NCBI GenBank assembly: GCA_025458915.1
Contig: JALORL010000005.1
Location: 1 to 45,481, forward strand
DNA: 45,481 nucleotides
Origin: Hydrogenophaga sp.
GTDB lineage: Bacteria > Pseudomonadota > Gammaproteobacteria > Burkholderiales > Burkholderiaceae_C
Reading direction: 5' to 3'
Each line of letters begins with the position of its first letter. Position 1 is the first letter of the stretch. Both the position numbers and the translations under genes were made by a program. Below are positions 31,742 through 41,163 of the stretch, one piece after another. The notes below the pieces were generated by a model. That model was not told where the DNA came from. It did not search any database and saw only the letters and a list, made by a program, of their open reading frames with translations.

Positions 31742-34141
31742 ATGCGACCCGCGCAACCCGCCGCGCTGCACCAGCGCTTCACCCCTGCACCCCTCGCCTT
31801 GGCCGCCGCCATGGCCATCGCGATGGCCGCCGGTCACGCCCCGCTGGCGCATGCACAAAGTGGCGCCCCGACTGCGGCCGCCACACCCATTGCCATCAAC
31901 ATCCCGGCGCAGCCGCTGGGGCAGGCGCTGAACGAGCTGGCACGGCAGGCGAATTTGCAGATGACGTTTCCAGCTTCCTTGGTTGCGGGGAAGCAGGCCC
32001 CGGCAGTGTCGGGGCAGCTGACGGTGCGACAGGCGCTGGATCGGCTGCTGACTGGCGGGGAACTGCTGGCCAACGTCGATGGGGCGGCGGTAGTGGTTAG
32101 GGCGGCCGCACAAGTTCAACCAGAGGCAACCCTGCCGGCAGTAACTGTTTCTGCTCGCCGGCAAGAACTTGAGACTGTTGTTGTCCGTAAATCAACCGGT
32201 GGCGCACTGTTTGGTGAAGCTGACACGCGCGAGATTCCGTTTGCCGTAAACATCGTGGGTGAGCCGGAAATCAGAAACCGTCAAGCCACGACGCTCGCTG
32301 AGATGCTCGCTACCGATCCCTCCATCGGGTTTGAGTACCAAGACGCAGGGGGGATGCCATTTGATCGCCTCAGTATCCGGGGTTTCACTCAGAGCAACCA
32401 GATCATCAACGGACAACTTACCGGCCTCGATGTTATTGCCGCACAAGCGGAAAACGTTGACCGCGTCGAGGCCCTGCGAGGGCCGGCGGCTTTCCGTTAC
32501 GGTTTCGTGCAAGCGGGGGGCGTCATCAACACCGTTACCAAACGGCCAACCGACGACGCTAAAACGACGCTCACCTTGCAGGGCGCAGCAGCCAGCCAAC
32601 TGGGTGCTCATCTTGACCACAGCAGTCACTTTGACAATGAGAAGCGCTTTGGATATCGCCTGAATGCGGTTTTCTCAGATGGGGACACAGCCATCGACAC
32701 AACGCAGCGGCGACGCAGTCTTCTGTCATTCGCTACCGATTTCAAGTTGACGGACGACCTGACACTCTACGCCGACCTGACACACTCCGATATCAAGGCG
32801 CGGGGAGGAAATTCGTTCTTCCCCAACATTCAGATCGCGAGCGATGGGCGGGCACTTGACCCAATCAACCCACGGCGGACATTTCAGCCCGATTGGAATT
32901 TTTTCGATGGCGAATCGCTTACCGGAGGCTTGGAAATCGAGTACAAGCTAGCTCCCCAGTGGCAGTTCAATTCAATGTTTCGCTACCTCGACGCAACTGA
33001 TCGCGGTTACGGTGGCGTGACTTTCTACAACGCCTTTCAGCCCAACGGAGACCACGTTCTGTCCAACTATGGGTATAAAAACAAGTATGACACTTGGTCG
33101 AGCGTGAGCTTTGTTCAAGGGCAGTTATCTACTGGCGCCGTATCGCACAAACTGACCGCAGGCATCAGTTATTTGAACAACGATTATGACGGTTTTCAGG
33201 CAGCGAACAGCAATACCGTGAGCGTGCCAAGCAATATTTATGCTCCTGTAATCCTGCCTAAAACCGATGCCGGGCCTTATGCCCCAAGTTCTGCAGCACG
33301 CGAAAAACAGTCGGGCGCCTTTGTTTCGAATGAAATGAGGATAGGCCAATGGCGACCGCTCATCGGCCTACGCTATTCGAAGCTAGAGTACGACGCGACC
33401 TGGAATTCCGGGAAGAGCAATACCAGTAAGGTTTCCCCCATGCTGGCCCTGAGCTATGACGTCAATGATGCCATCACGCTCTACAGCAGTTATTCAACCG
33501 GGCTGGAAAACGGTGGCCTAGCACCCTTGGGCACTACCAATGCCAATGCGCAAATGCCCCCACTGGTTTCCAAAGGCTATGAGTTTGGTGTCAAGACGGA
33601 TCTGCTCGATGGTGCAGCCACCCTTGACGCCTCAATCTTCAGCGTCGAAAAAACTTCGGCTTTCACGGATTCGTCCAACACCTTTGTGCAGAAAGGTAAT
33701 CAAGTGCACAAAGGCGTTGAAGTTATGGCGCGGGGTCGTTTCTGGAAACCTTTGGAAGTGAGTGCCGGTTTCACTTACATCGATGCCAAATTGAAGGATG
33801 ATCCCGCCACGGACGGTAATCGCCCAGTGAACGTACCTCGCTTGAGTACGGTACTTTTTGGTGAGTACGCAGTTGCTTCGCTGCCTGGCCTTTACCTATC
33901 AGGTCAGGTTACATACCGGAGTGCCCGAGACTACAACTTGCCGAATAAGAACCAAGTACCTGGATACACGTTACTTGGTTTGGGTGGCCGTTATGTCACT
34001 ACGTTAAATGGACAAAAGAGCACATTCCGCATCAACGTCGACAACCTGACTAACGAGGCTTATTACAAGATGATTGATACGTTCGGCGGCACCCTTGGCG
34101 CGCCTATGACGATCAAGGCTTCACTAGAGCTCGCGTTCTAA
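31742..34141 (+). CDS. TonB-dependent siderophore receptor 1 (FecA/FpvA-like, with STN domain)
   Basis: STN domain (NIPAQPLGQALNELARQANLQMTFPASLVAGKQAPAVSGQLTVRQALDRLL), plug (VDRVEALRGPAAFRYGFVQAGGVINTVTKRPT), C-terminal barrel ending ASLELAF. Confidence 0.95.
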   Translation: MRPAQPAALHQRFTPAPLALAAAMAIAMAAGHAPLAHAQSGAPTAAATPIAINIPAQPLGQALNELARQANLQMTFPASLVAGKQAPAVSGQLTVRQALDRLLTGGELLANVDGAAVVVRAAAQVQPEATLPAVTVSARRQELETVVVRKSTGGALFGEADTREIPFAVNIVGEPEIRNRQATTLAEMLATDPSIGFEYQDAGGMPFDRLSIRGFTQSNQIINGQLTGLDVIAAQAENVDRVEALRGPAAFRYGFVQAGGVINTVTKRPTDDAKTTLTLQGAAASQLGAHLDHSSHFDNEKRFGYRLNAVFSDGDTAIDTTQRRRSLLSFATDFKLTDDLTLYADLTHSDIKARGGNSFFPNIQIASDGRALDPINPRRTFQPDWNFFDGESLTGGLEIEYKLAPQWQFNSMFRYLDATDRGYGGVTFYNAFQPNGDHVLSNYGYKNKYDTWSSVSFVQGQLSTGAVSHKLTAGISYLNNDYDGFQAANSNTVSVPSNIYAPVILPKTDAGPYAPSSAAREKQSGAFVSNEMRIGQWRPLIGLRYSKLEYDATWNSGKSNTSKVSPMLALSYDVNDAITLYSSYSTGLENGGLAPLGTTNANAQMPPLVSKGYEFGVKTDLLDGAATLDASIFSVEKTSAFTDSSNTFVQKGNQVHKGVEVMARGRFWKPLEVSAGFTYIDAKLKDDPATDGNRPVNVPRLSTVLFGEYAVASLPGLYLSGQVTYRSARDYNLPNKNQVPGYTLLGLGGRYVTTLNGQKSTFRINVDNLTNEAYYKMIDTFGGTLGAPMTIKASLELAF

Positions 34142-34160
34142 CAATCGTTTGGAGGCGGAT

Positions 34161-34439
34161 ATGTTTCGACTATTTGTGCATAGTTTGCTTGGCTTGTCCG
34201 GCAGCTACGCCTTCACCTGGGGCTTGGTCGCCATCGGAGTCGCGAGTCTCGTGGCCCTGGACATTGACTACCACGAAGCCGAAGTGACGCTGATGCTGCT
34301 GGCTTTCCTGGTCTTCCTGCCGCTGTTCCTGTGGTCCTTCGCCTCGCCCCGCCAGGGGCGGGTGATGGCGCTGCTGTTCGGCGGCGCAGCGCTCATGACC
34401 TCAGCCGCCTGGGCCATCCAGCGCGCCGTGCTGGCCTGA
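34161..34439 (+). CDS. DUF3649-like small membrane protein (iron-uptake associated)
   Basis: MFRLFVHSLLGLSGSYAFTWGLVAIGVASLVALDIDYHEAEVTLMLLAFLVFLPLFLWSFASP, with GGAGGCG RBS. Confidence 0.75.
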   Translation: MFRLFVHSLLGLSGSYAFTWGLVAIGVASLVALDIDYHEAEVTLMLLAFLVFLPLFLWSFASPRQGRVMALLFGGAALMTSAAWAIQRAVLA

Positions 34440-34476
34440 TCGACTCGGCATGACCCGACCCCACGGAGGCTCTTCA

Positions 34477-36198
34477 ATGTTTACCAACTTCCGCCAGGCC
34501 ATGACCTGGCTGCACACCTGGATGGGCCTGGTGCTGGGCTTCGTGCTCATGGTCTGCTTCTTCTTCGGCTCGCTCGCGGTGTTCGACCGCGAGATCGACC
34601 GCTGGGCGATTCCGCAGACCCGCTTCGAGCCGCAGCCCATGCCCTCGCTTGATCGCATGCTGCTGCCCATCCTGCAGCAGGTGCAGCCCGACGAGAAGGA
34701 CTACGCGGCCAACATGCCCACGCTGCACGACCCGGCCAAGGGCCCGATGACGCCGCGCCTGGAGCTGCCGGTGGACGAGTACTGGGCTTACACCACGCAC
34801 CGCGACCCGGTGCTGGCCATGGGCGTGGGCTTTGGGGTGCCGCTGGCCAAGAACCCCCAAGACCACAACCACATCTACGGCGACGTGACCATCGATCCGC
34901 GTTCTGGCGCACTCGTGCCCAACGACGCGCTCAAGATCGGCAGCCGCTGGTTCTACCCGATGCACATCCACCTGCACTGGACCTGGAAGGACATCGGCAT
35001 TTGGATCGTCGGCATCGCTGCCTTCACCATGCTGGTGGCGCTGGTCACTGGCGTGATCATGCACCGCAAGATCTTCCGCGAGTTCTTCACCTTCCGCCCC
35101 AAGAAGCACACCCAGCGTTCCACGCTGGACCTGCACAACCTCACCGGTGTGGTGGCCCTGCCCTTCCACTTCTTCTTCGCCTTCACCGGGCTCGTGATCT
35201 TAGCCAGCTACATCTACTTCCCCGTCAGCCACACGCTGCTCAAGCCCTTGCACCAGCAACACGAGGTGCAAGAGGCCAAGGCAACCGGCCTGCCGCACGA
35301 GCGCTCGGGTGTGGCCGCGCCGCTGTCCAGCGTCGATGCCATGGTCGCTGAGGCCAAGCGCCGCTGGGCTGCGCGCGACATGGCAGGTGAAGTGGGCTAC
35401 CTGCAGGTGCACCACGTGGGGGATGCCAACAGCTATGTGAGCATCTTCCGCGCCGGCAGCGACCGCGTGGCGCTGGTGGGCGAAGGCATCCACTTCAAGG
35501 CCAGCACGGGTGAGGTGCTGCGCGAGGACCCGCCGCGCACGGTGGTCAGCGAGATCAATGAGTTCCTCACCGGCCTGCACCTGCAGCACTTCGAGCACTG
35601 GCTGCTGCGCTGGCTGTACGTGTTGGGCGGACTGCTGGGCTGTGTGTGCATCGCCACCGGTTTCGTCTTCTTCGTGGAGAAGCGCAAGGCGGCGCACGCC
35701 AAGGCTGGCGGTCAGGGCAGCCGCGTGGTGGACGCACTGGCGGTGACCAGCGTCACCGGCATGGTGATCGCCGCCGTGGGCATGCTGGCGGTCAACCGGA
35801 TGTTGCCCGCCGACCTCGCCGGCAAAGGTGACTGGGAGAAGCTGGCCTTCTGGGGCATCTGGGTGCTGGCCATGCTGCAAGCCTTCGTGCGCAGCGCCCC
35901 TGTGGCGCAGGGCCGCATGAACCCGGCCTGGCGCGAGCATTGCTGGGCCATCGCCGGCCTGGCGGTTGCAGCGGTGGTGCTCAACGCCATCACCACGGGC
36001 GACCACCTGGTCAAGACGGTGTTCACCGACACCTACTGGCCGGTGGCTGGGGTGGACCTGAGCCTGCTGGCCACGGCGGGAATTGCCCTCTGGGCGGCGC
36101 GCAAGCTGGCACAGCGGGAGCGGGGTGTTACCGCCTCAAAGTCTGCCAAGACCGATCCCTCCGAGCCGAACGACTCCGCCGAGGTGGCCCATGTCTGA
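34477..36198 (+). CDS. PepSY-associated TM-helix protein (PiuB-like)
   Basis: MFTNFRQAMTWLHTWMGLVLGFVLMVCFFFGSLAVFDREIDRW...YPMHIHLHWTWKDIGIWIVGIAAFTMLVALVTGVIMHRKIFREFFTFRPKK. Confidence 0.9.
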   Translation: MFTNFRQAMTWLHTWMGLVLGFVLMVCFFFGSLAVFDREIDRWAIPQTRFEPQPMPSLDRMLLPILQQVQPDEKDYAANMPTLHDPAKGPMTPRLELPVDEYWAYTTHRDPVLAMGVGFGVPLAKNPQDHNHIYGDVTIDPRSGALVPNDALKIGSRWFYPMHIHLHWTWKDIGIWIVGIAAFTMLVALVTGVIMHRKIFREFFTFRPKKHTQRSTLDLHNLTGVVALPFHFFFAFTGLVILASYIYFPVSHTLLKPLHQQHEVQEAKATGLPHERSGVAAPLSSVDAMVAEAKRRWAARDMAGEVGYLQVHHVGDANSYVSIFRAGSDRVALVGEGIHFKASTGEVLREDPPRTVVSEINEFLTGLHLQHFEHWLLRWLYVLGGLLGCVCIATGFVFFVEKRKAAHAKAGGQGSRVVDALAVTSVTGMVIAAVGMLAVNRMLPADLAGKGDWEKLAFWGIWVLAMLQAFVRSAPVAQGRMNPAWREHCWAIAGLAVAAVVLNAITTGDHLVKTVFTDTYWPVAGVDLSLLATAGIALWAARKLAQRERGVTASKSAKTDPSEPNDSAEVAHV

Positions 36199-36523
36199 GG
36201 CGCTGTGGCTCACCGCAGCGGCCGCGCTGAGCCTGGCCGGCATGGGCTGGCTGGCGCTGGCCATGGAGGTGCACTGGGGGCAGGTGATGCACCGCCCGGC
36301 CGAGGCGGCTGCGCGCACCCGGCGGGTGCTGCGCGCCCTGGGCGTGCTGGCCCTGCCGCTGTCGCTGCTGGCCTGCCTGATGGCCGACCGCCCATCCATG
36401 GCGATGCTTGTCTGGGTGATGCTGCTCGCTGGCAGCGCCCTCGCCATCGCCATGACGCTAGCCCGCCGCCCTGAAGTGATGCGCGCCTTGTGGCCTGTTG
36501 ATTCCGCAGCGCAAACGCATTGA
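36191..36523 (+). CDS. DUF3325-like small membrane protein
   Basis: MSEALWLTAAAALSLAGMGWLALAMEVHWGQVM...; overlaps the upstream stop; conserved position after PepSY genes in iron loci. Confidence 0.75.
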   Translation: MSEALWLTAAAALSLAGMGWLALAMEVHWGQVMHRPAEAAARTRRVLRALGVLALPLSLLACLMADRPSMAMLVWVMLLAGSALAIAMTLARRPEVMRALWPVDSAAQTH

Positions 36524-36594
36524 TCAACCTGTGTTTTTTCGGCGGCCGTGCGTCTTCATAGGGGAGAACATGATTTCGCTTCCCGCGCCCTGTC

Positions 36595-37401
36595 TTGACT
36601 GCCACCACTTCACCCAACCCAGCCGAACGAACGGCCCGCGCCGCGAACCGTGCGCCGTCTGGCCCGCCAGTTTCTCGCGCGGCAGACGCTGCCGCCGCGC
36701 ACCCGCATGACCGAGTAGCGGCGCCAACCCGCTCGACGCTGCTCGCCCCCTCGCTGCTGATCGTCAGCCTGGCCCATGCAGGCCTCGCCTGGTGGGCTGT
36801 CACGTCGCTGAGCCAGCCACCCGAGGTGGTGACTCTGCCCGTGATGATCGGCCAGTTGGTCCCTCAGGCGCCGGTGACTGAGCCCGAACCGCTGCCCATG
36901 CAGCCGGAGCCGCCCAAGCCGCAGCCCACACCGCCAAAGCCCCGCCCGGCCCCGGTGCCACCCGCGCCCAAGGCTCCGCCATCGGAGCGTGCCGTGACGG
37001 CGCCGCCGGCCGAGCTGCCCGCCCCGCCATCACCCGAGCCCGCTGTGGCTGAACCCTCGCCAGCGCCCCCGCCGCCGCCCGTGGCAGCCGCCCCGGTGGC
37101 TGCCGAACCGGCCGCACCGGTGATCCCACCGCGTTCCGATGCCGCGCACCTGAGCAACCCGGCGCCGGTGTACCCAGCCGTCTCTCGCCGTCTGCGCGAA
37201 CAGGGGCGCGTGCTGTTCGACGTCTACATCCTGCCCGACGGCACCGTGGGCGAAATCAAACTCAAGCGCAGCAGCGGCTTTGCCCGGCTCGACGAAGCCG
37301 CACTGGAGGCCGTGCGCCAGTGGCGCTACGTGCCCGCCATGCGCGGCGACCAGCCCATTCCCTTCTGGTACGTGCAGCCCATCGACTTTGCGATGCGCTG
37401 A
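36595..37401 (+). CDS. tonB: TonB energy transducer (Pro-rich); start codon uncertain (TTG)
   Basis: N-terminal TM, PEPPKPQPTPPKPRPAPVPP linker, C-terminal YPAVSRRLREQGRVLFDVYILPDGTVGEIKLKRSSGFARLDEAALEAVRQWRYVPA. Confidence 0.92.
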   Translation: MTATTSPNPAERTARAANRAPSGPPVSRAADAAAAHPHDRVAAPTRSTLLAPSLLIVSLAHAGLAWWAVTSLSQPPEVVTLPVMIGQLVPQAPVTEPEPLPMQPEPPKPQPTPPKPRPAPVPPAPKAPPSERAVTAPPAELPAPPSPEPAVAEPSPAPPPPPVAAAPVAAEPAAPVIPPRSDAAHLSNPAPVYPAVSRRLREQGRVLFDVYILPDGTVGEIKLKRSSGFARLDEAALEAVRQWRYVPAMRGDQPIPFWYVQPIDFAMR

Positions 37402-37433
37402 CGCCTCACATCCATAGATCTGGAGTTGAACTC

Positions 37434-38180
37434 ATGAACGAACCAACCACCAACCCGTATGGCATCGCGGCGCTCTGGGCGCAGGGCGACATCGTCATCA
37501 AAACCGTGGCCATTGCGCTGCTGCTGATGTCCATCGTCTCCTGGACGGTGATCGTGATGCGCAGCTGGCGCGCCGCGCGCCTGAACCGCGCGGCGGCTGC
37601 GGCCGCCGGCTTCTGGCACACGCACAGCTTTGCCGAAGGCATGGCGTTGCTGGACCAGCATGGCGCGGACAACCCCTTCCGGCACCTCGCGGCCGAAGCG
37701 CAGGCGGCCGTGGACCACCATGCCTCCAACAAGGAAGACCTGCACGGCCAGATCAGCATGGCCGAGTGGCTGACCGAGAGCCTGCGCGGCGCCATTGACG
37801 ACAGTGCCGAACGCATTGGCTCGGGGCTGGCGATCCTGGCCTCGGTGGGTTCCACTGCGCCCTTCGTGGGTCTTTTCGGCACCGTCTGGGGCATCTACCA
37901 CGCGCTGGTGGGCATTGGCGTGAGCGGCCAGGCCAGCATCGACAAGGTGGCCGGCCCGGTGGGCGAGGCGCTGATCATGACGGCCTTCGGCCTGTTCGTG
38001 GCCATCCCGGCGGTACTGGGCTACAACGCGCTCACCCGCAACAACAAAGGCCTGGTGAACAAGCTCAACCGCTTCGCGCGTCAGTTGCACGCCTACTTCC
38101 TGACCGGTTCCCCCGTGGCCAAGGGAGACGGCAAGGTGATGCCGCTGCGGCGCGGCATGACGACGAAGACGGGAGGCTGA
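37434..38180 (+). CDS. exbB: ExbB/TolQ-family proton channel protein
   Basis: LASVGSTAPFVGLFGTVWGIYHALVGIGVSGQASIDKVAGPVGEALIMTAFGLFVAIPAVLGYN. Confidence 0.95.
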   Translation: MNEPTTNPYGIAALWAQGDIVIKTVAIALLLMSIVSWTVIVMRSWRAARLNRAAAAAAGFWHTHSFAEGMALLDQHGADNPFRHLAAEAQAAVDHHASNKEDLHGQISMAEWLTESLRGAIDDSAERIGSGLAILASVGSTAPFVGLFGTVWGIYHALVGIGVSGQASIDKVAGPVGEALIMTAFGLFVAIPAVLGYNALTRNNKGLVNKLNRFARQLHAYFLTGSPVAKGDGKVMPLRRGMTTKTGG

Positions 38181-38182
38181 CC

Positions 38183-38596
38183 ATGGCCTTCGGCGGCAAC
38201 CTCAACAACGACGACGACGTGGTCAGCGACATCAACATGGTGCCGCTGATCGACGTGATGCTGGTGATGTTGATCATCTTCATCATCACCGTGCCGGTGC
38301 TCACCCACTCGGTCAAGCTGGACTTGCCTCGCGCTGACAACACGCCCAACCTCGTCAAGCCCGAGACGGTGAACCTGTCGGTCACGACCGACGGCAGCGT
38401 GTTCTGGAATGAGGAGCGCGTGACCGACGAGCAACTGGTCCAGCGCCTGGAGGCCGCAGCCAAGAAGGAGCCGCAGCCCGAGGTGTTCATCCGCGGCGAC
38501 CGCAAGGTGGAGTACGAACGCGTGGCCCAAGTGATGGCCACGGTGCAGCGCTCGGGCGTGCTCAAGCTTGGCTTCGTAACGGAGCCCGGGAACTGA
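38183..38596 (+). CDS. exbD: ExbD/TolR-family protein
   Basis: VVSDINMVPLIDVMLVMLIIFIITVPVLTHSVKLDLP. Confidence 0.95.
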   Translation: MAFGGNLNNDDDVVSDINMVPLIDVMLVMLIIFIITVPVLTHSVKLDLPRADNTPNLVKPETVNLSVTTDGSVFWNEERVTDEQLVQRLEAAAKKEPQPEVFIRGDRKVEYERVAQVMATVQRSGVLKLGFVTEPGN

Positions 38597-38597
38597 G

Positions 38598-39107
38598 TTG
38601 ATTCCCTCGACGTTGGAGGCCGTTGCCTCGCCAGCTTCTGCAACGGACACAGAGACGCCCCGCTTGCAGCCCGCGCCAGGCGCAGTTCGACGGCTGAACC
38701 TGGCATCCCTCAGGCTGACGCCCCAACGCCGCGCGGTGCTGAGGGCATTGGACGACAACTTTCAGCGGTTCCTGGATGTGGAAACGCTGCACCGGTCTAC
38801 GCGCTGCTGGGAAGTACCCGTCAACCTCGCGTCGGTGTACCGCATCCTTGTTGAGATGGAGAAGGCCAGGATTGTTCAAGTGGTCAAGCTCGGGGCTAGA
38901 TTGCTCTACCGCAAAGTGCCTGATGACGAGGTGGCGCAACCGCACTTCGTTTGTACCCGCTGCGGCCTGGCAGAGCCGCTGGGTAATGACGCACTCATGT
39001 CGCAGTTGTTCGAGGGCGCCGGGCGACATGGTTTTCGCCTGAGTCCCCGCATCGCGCTGGTCGGTCTCTGCGCTGCCTGCTCCAGCAAGCACGCCAACCG
39101 ACTGTAG
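38598..39107 (+). CDS. Divergent Fur-family regulator (TTG start)
   Basis: LTPQRRAVLRALDDNFQRFLDVETLHRSTR...VNLASVYRILVEMEKARIVQVVKLG...PHFVCTRCGLAEPL...GLCAACSSK; both CxxC pairs present. Confidence 0.82.
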   Translation: MIPSTLEAVASPASATDTETPRLQPAPGAVRRLNLASLRLTPQRRAVLRALDDNFQRFLDVETLHRSTRCWEVPVNLASVYRILVEMEKARIVQVVKLGARLLYRKVPDDEVAQPHFVCTRCGLAEPLGNDALMSQLFEGAGRHGFRLSPRIALVGLCAACSSKHANRL

Positions 39108-39205
39108 GCGCCCGCGGAGTCGCGGTCAGGCGTGCTCGGCCCAATCTCAGCAGGATGGAGACCACACCAGCCAGTCCGGTGCGCTCCAGCAACGGTTTTC
39201 GCCGA

Positions 39206-39226
39206 TAATAAGAACCATTCTTATTT
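39206..39226. promoter_or_regulatory. Fur-box-like palindrome upstream of fecI cassette 2
   Basis: AATAAGAA-cca-TTCTTATT, same position and context as the cassette 1 site. Confidence 0.7.
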
Positions 39227-39306
39227 CGCCAAGCCCGCAGACCAGCCGCCGCCAGTCTCCACGAACGGGCCAAGGCGTTTCCCTTCGTCTTTCCCAGGGT
39301 CTGCCC

Positions 39307-39828
39307 GTGCTGGAGCATTACCACCGCGAACTGCTGAACTTCCTGAGCCGCCAGCTCCGCGACCGCGATACCGCGGCCGACCTGGCGCAGGAAAGCTTCG
39401 CTCGCGTGCTCGCTGCCCAGTCCTCCGGCCAGGCCGTGCTGGACATGCGCGCCCTGCTCTACCGCACCGCCCGCAACCTCGTCATCGACCAGCACCGGCG
39501 AGCCGTTCATCGCCAGCACGAAGACATTGACTCGCTGACCGAGGTAGACCAGCCCTTGGCGCCGCGCCACCTGCAGCCCGATGAGGTCCTGGCCTACGAG
39601 CAGCAGGTCCGCGCCCTGGTGGCGGCCATCGAGTCACTGCCACCCCGCTGCCGCGAGGCCTTCGTACTGAACCGTTTCGACGGTCTGTCGCACCAAGTGG
39701 TGGCCGAGCGCATGGGCATCAGCAAGAACATGGTGGCCCAGCATGTGGCGCGTGGCATTCTGTCGTGCCAGGCCCGCCTGGACCAGATGACGGGGAACAG
39801 CGGCAACCCGGGGAGTACCCGAAAATAG
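39307..39828 (+). CDS. FecI-family ECF sigma factor, cassette 2
   Basis: VLEHYHRELLNFLSRQLRDRDTAADLAQESFARVLA...LPPRCREAFVLNRFDGLSHQVVAERMGISKNMVAQHVARGILSC. Confidence 0.93.
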   Translation: MLEHYHRELLNFLSRQLRDRDTAADLAQESFARVLAAQSSGQAVLDMRALLYRTARNLVIDQHRRAVHRQHEDIDSLTEVDQPLAPRHLQPDEVLAYEQQVRALVAAIESLPPRCREAFVLNRFDGLSHQVVAERMGISKNMVAQHVARGILSCQARLDQMTGNSGNPGSTRK

Positions 39829-39951
39829 CGAAGCTGCCCCAGCAGCCGCTCACGGATCTGTTCAAGCGATACGCACCACCGGGTAGCGGTCAACATCGAC
39901 CTCAAGCGTTCAGTCGCTTGTGCGTCTACAAGAACAACACCGCCTCTCGTC

Positions 39952-41163
39952 ATGCATCAGTCCACCTCTCGCCCAGTCGCTGAAGGCTCCGCCGCCGCTG
40001 ACGCAACCGCGGCGGAAGCGCGCGAGCTCGCCGACTATCTGGCCGGGCAAGATCCGTTCGACGCTCAGGCCGCTCTCTGGGCGGCCCGACGGCAGGATGG
40101 ACTGAGTGCGGAAGAAGAATCAGAGCTGCAAGCGTGGTTGGCGGGTGACCCCGCGCGCGGCGCCAAGCTTGAAGAGCTCTCGGGCGTGCTTGGGCAGGTC
40201 GATCAACTGCCGCCTGGTGATGTGGCAGCATTGAAGGCGGCCTTGCCAGCGGCCCTCACCAGCGGCCGCACGGCGCAAGGCGCACGCCCGAGTGCGCAAG
40301 AAAACCTGCGGCCCCGCAGCCATACCACCCAAAACAGTGGGCGCCGCCAATGGCTCGCAAGTTGGGGGCGTTGGTTACCGCAGGCGGCCATGGCTGGCAT
40401 GGCCGCGATGTTAGTGACCGGCGGCTGGTTGGGATGGAGCCACTGGCAGCAGCAGCCCACCTTCATACAGAGCTTTGTGACCCAGCGCGGGCAGCAGCTG
40501 TCGGTTACCTTGCCCGAAGGCAGCGCCTTGCGGCTGGACACCGACACACGGCTGGAGGTCGCGATTTACCACGACCGGCGGGAAGTGAAAATGCCGGAGG
40601 GTCAGGCGCTCTTCGATGTCAATCCCGACCCCAACCGCCCCTTCCACGTGATCGCCGGCGCCACCCGCATCACCGTGCTGGGCACGCGCTTTTCGGTGCG
40701 CCATACCCTGACCGGGTTGGAAGCTGGTGGGGTGAGCGTCATGGTTGAGGAAGGCCGCGTACGGGTGGCGCGCATCTCGAACGAGGGTATGGCCAATTCC
40801 CGCGATGTGCATTCAACGGTTGACGAGAGCGGCGCCGTCGAACTCGTCGCCGGCCAAAGTGTGGTCGCCAATTCGCGCGGGCATCTGTCTCCCGTCAGCG
40901 TCCTTCTCCCAGCCAGCGCCCTCTCTTGGCGGGACGGACGCGTCGTCTTGAACGACATACCCCTGCGCGACGCAGTGGCTGAGTTCGAGCGCTATCTGGA
41001 TACCGGCCTGGTGGTCAACGACCCCCACGCTGCCGAGCTTCGGCTCAACGGCAGCTTCGACCTGCGCCAGTTCAGCGCCTTCAAGCGCGCCCTCCCGCAG
41101 GCCCTGCCGGTGCGCCTGCGCAGTCGGGATGACGGGCGGATCGAGGTGATCGCTGCTGACTGA
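39952..41163 (+). CDS. FecR-family anti-sigma factor/regulator, cassette 2
   Basis: ESELQAWLAGDPARGAKLEEL, TM GGWLGWSHWQ, GQALFDVNPDPNRPFHVIAGATRITVLGTRFSVRHT. Confidence 0.93.
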   Translation: MHQSTSRPVAEGSAAADATAAEARELADYLAGQDPFDAQAALWAARRQDGLSAEEESELQAWLAGDPARGAKLEELSGVLGQVDQLPPGDVAALKAALPAALTSGRTAQGARPSAQENLRPRSHTTQNSGRRQWLASWGRWLPQAAMAGMAAMLVTGGWLGWSHWQQQPTFIQSFVTQRGQQLSVTLPEGSALRLDTDTRLEVAIYHDRREVKMPEGQALFDVNPDPNRPFHVIAGATRITVLGTRFSVRHTLTGLEAGGVSVMVEEGRVRVARISNEGMANSRDVHSTVDESGAVELVAGQSVVANSRGHLSPVSVLLPASALSWRDGRVVLNDIPLRDAVAEFERYLDTGLVVNDPHAAELRLNGSFDLRQFSAFKRALPQALPVRLRSRDDGRIEVIAAD

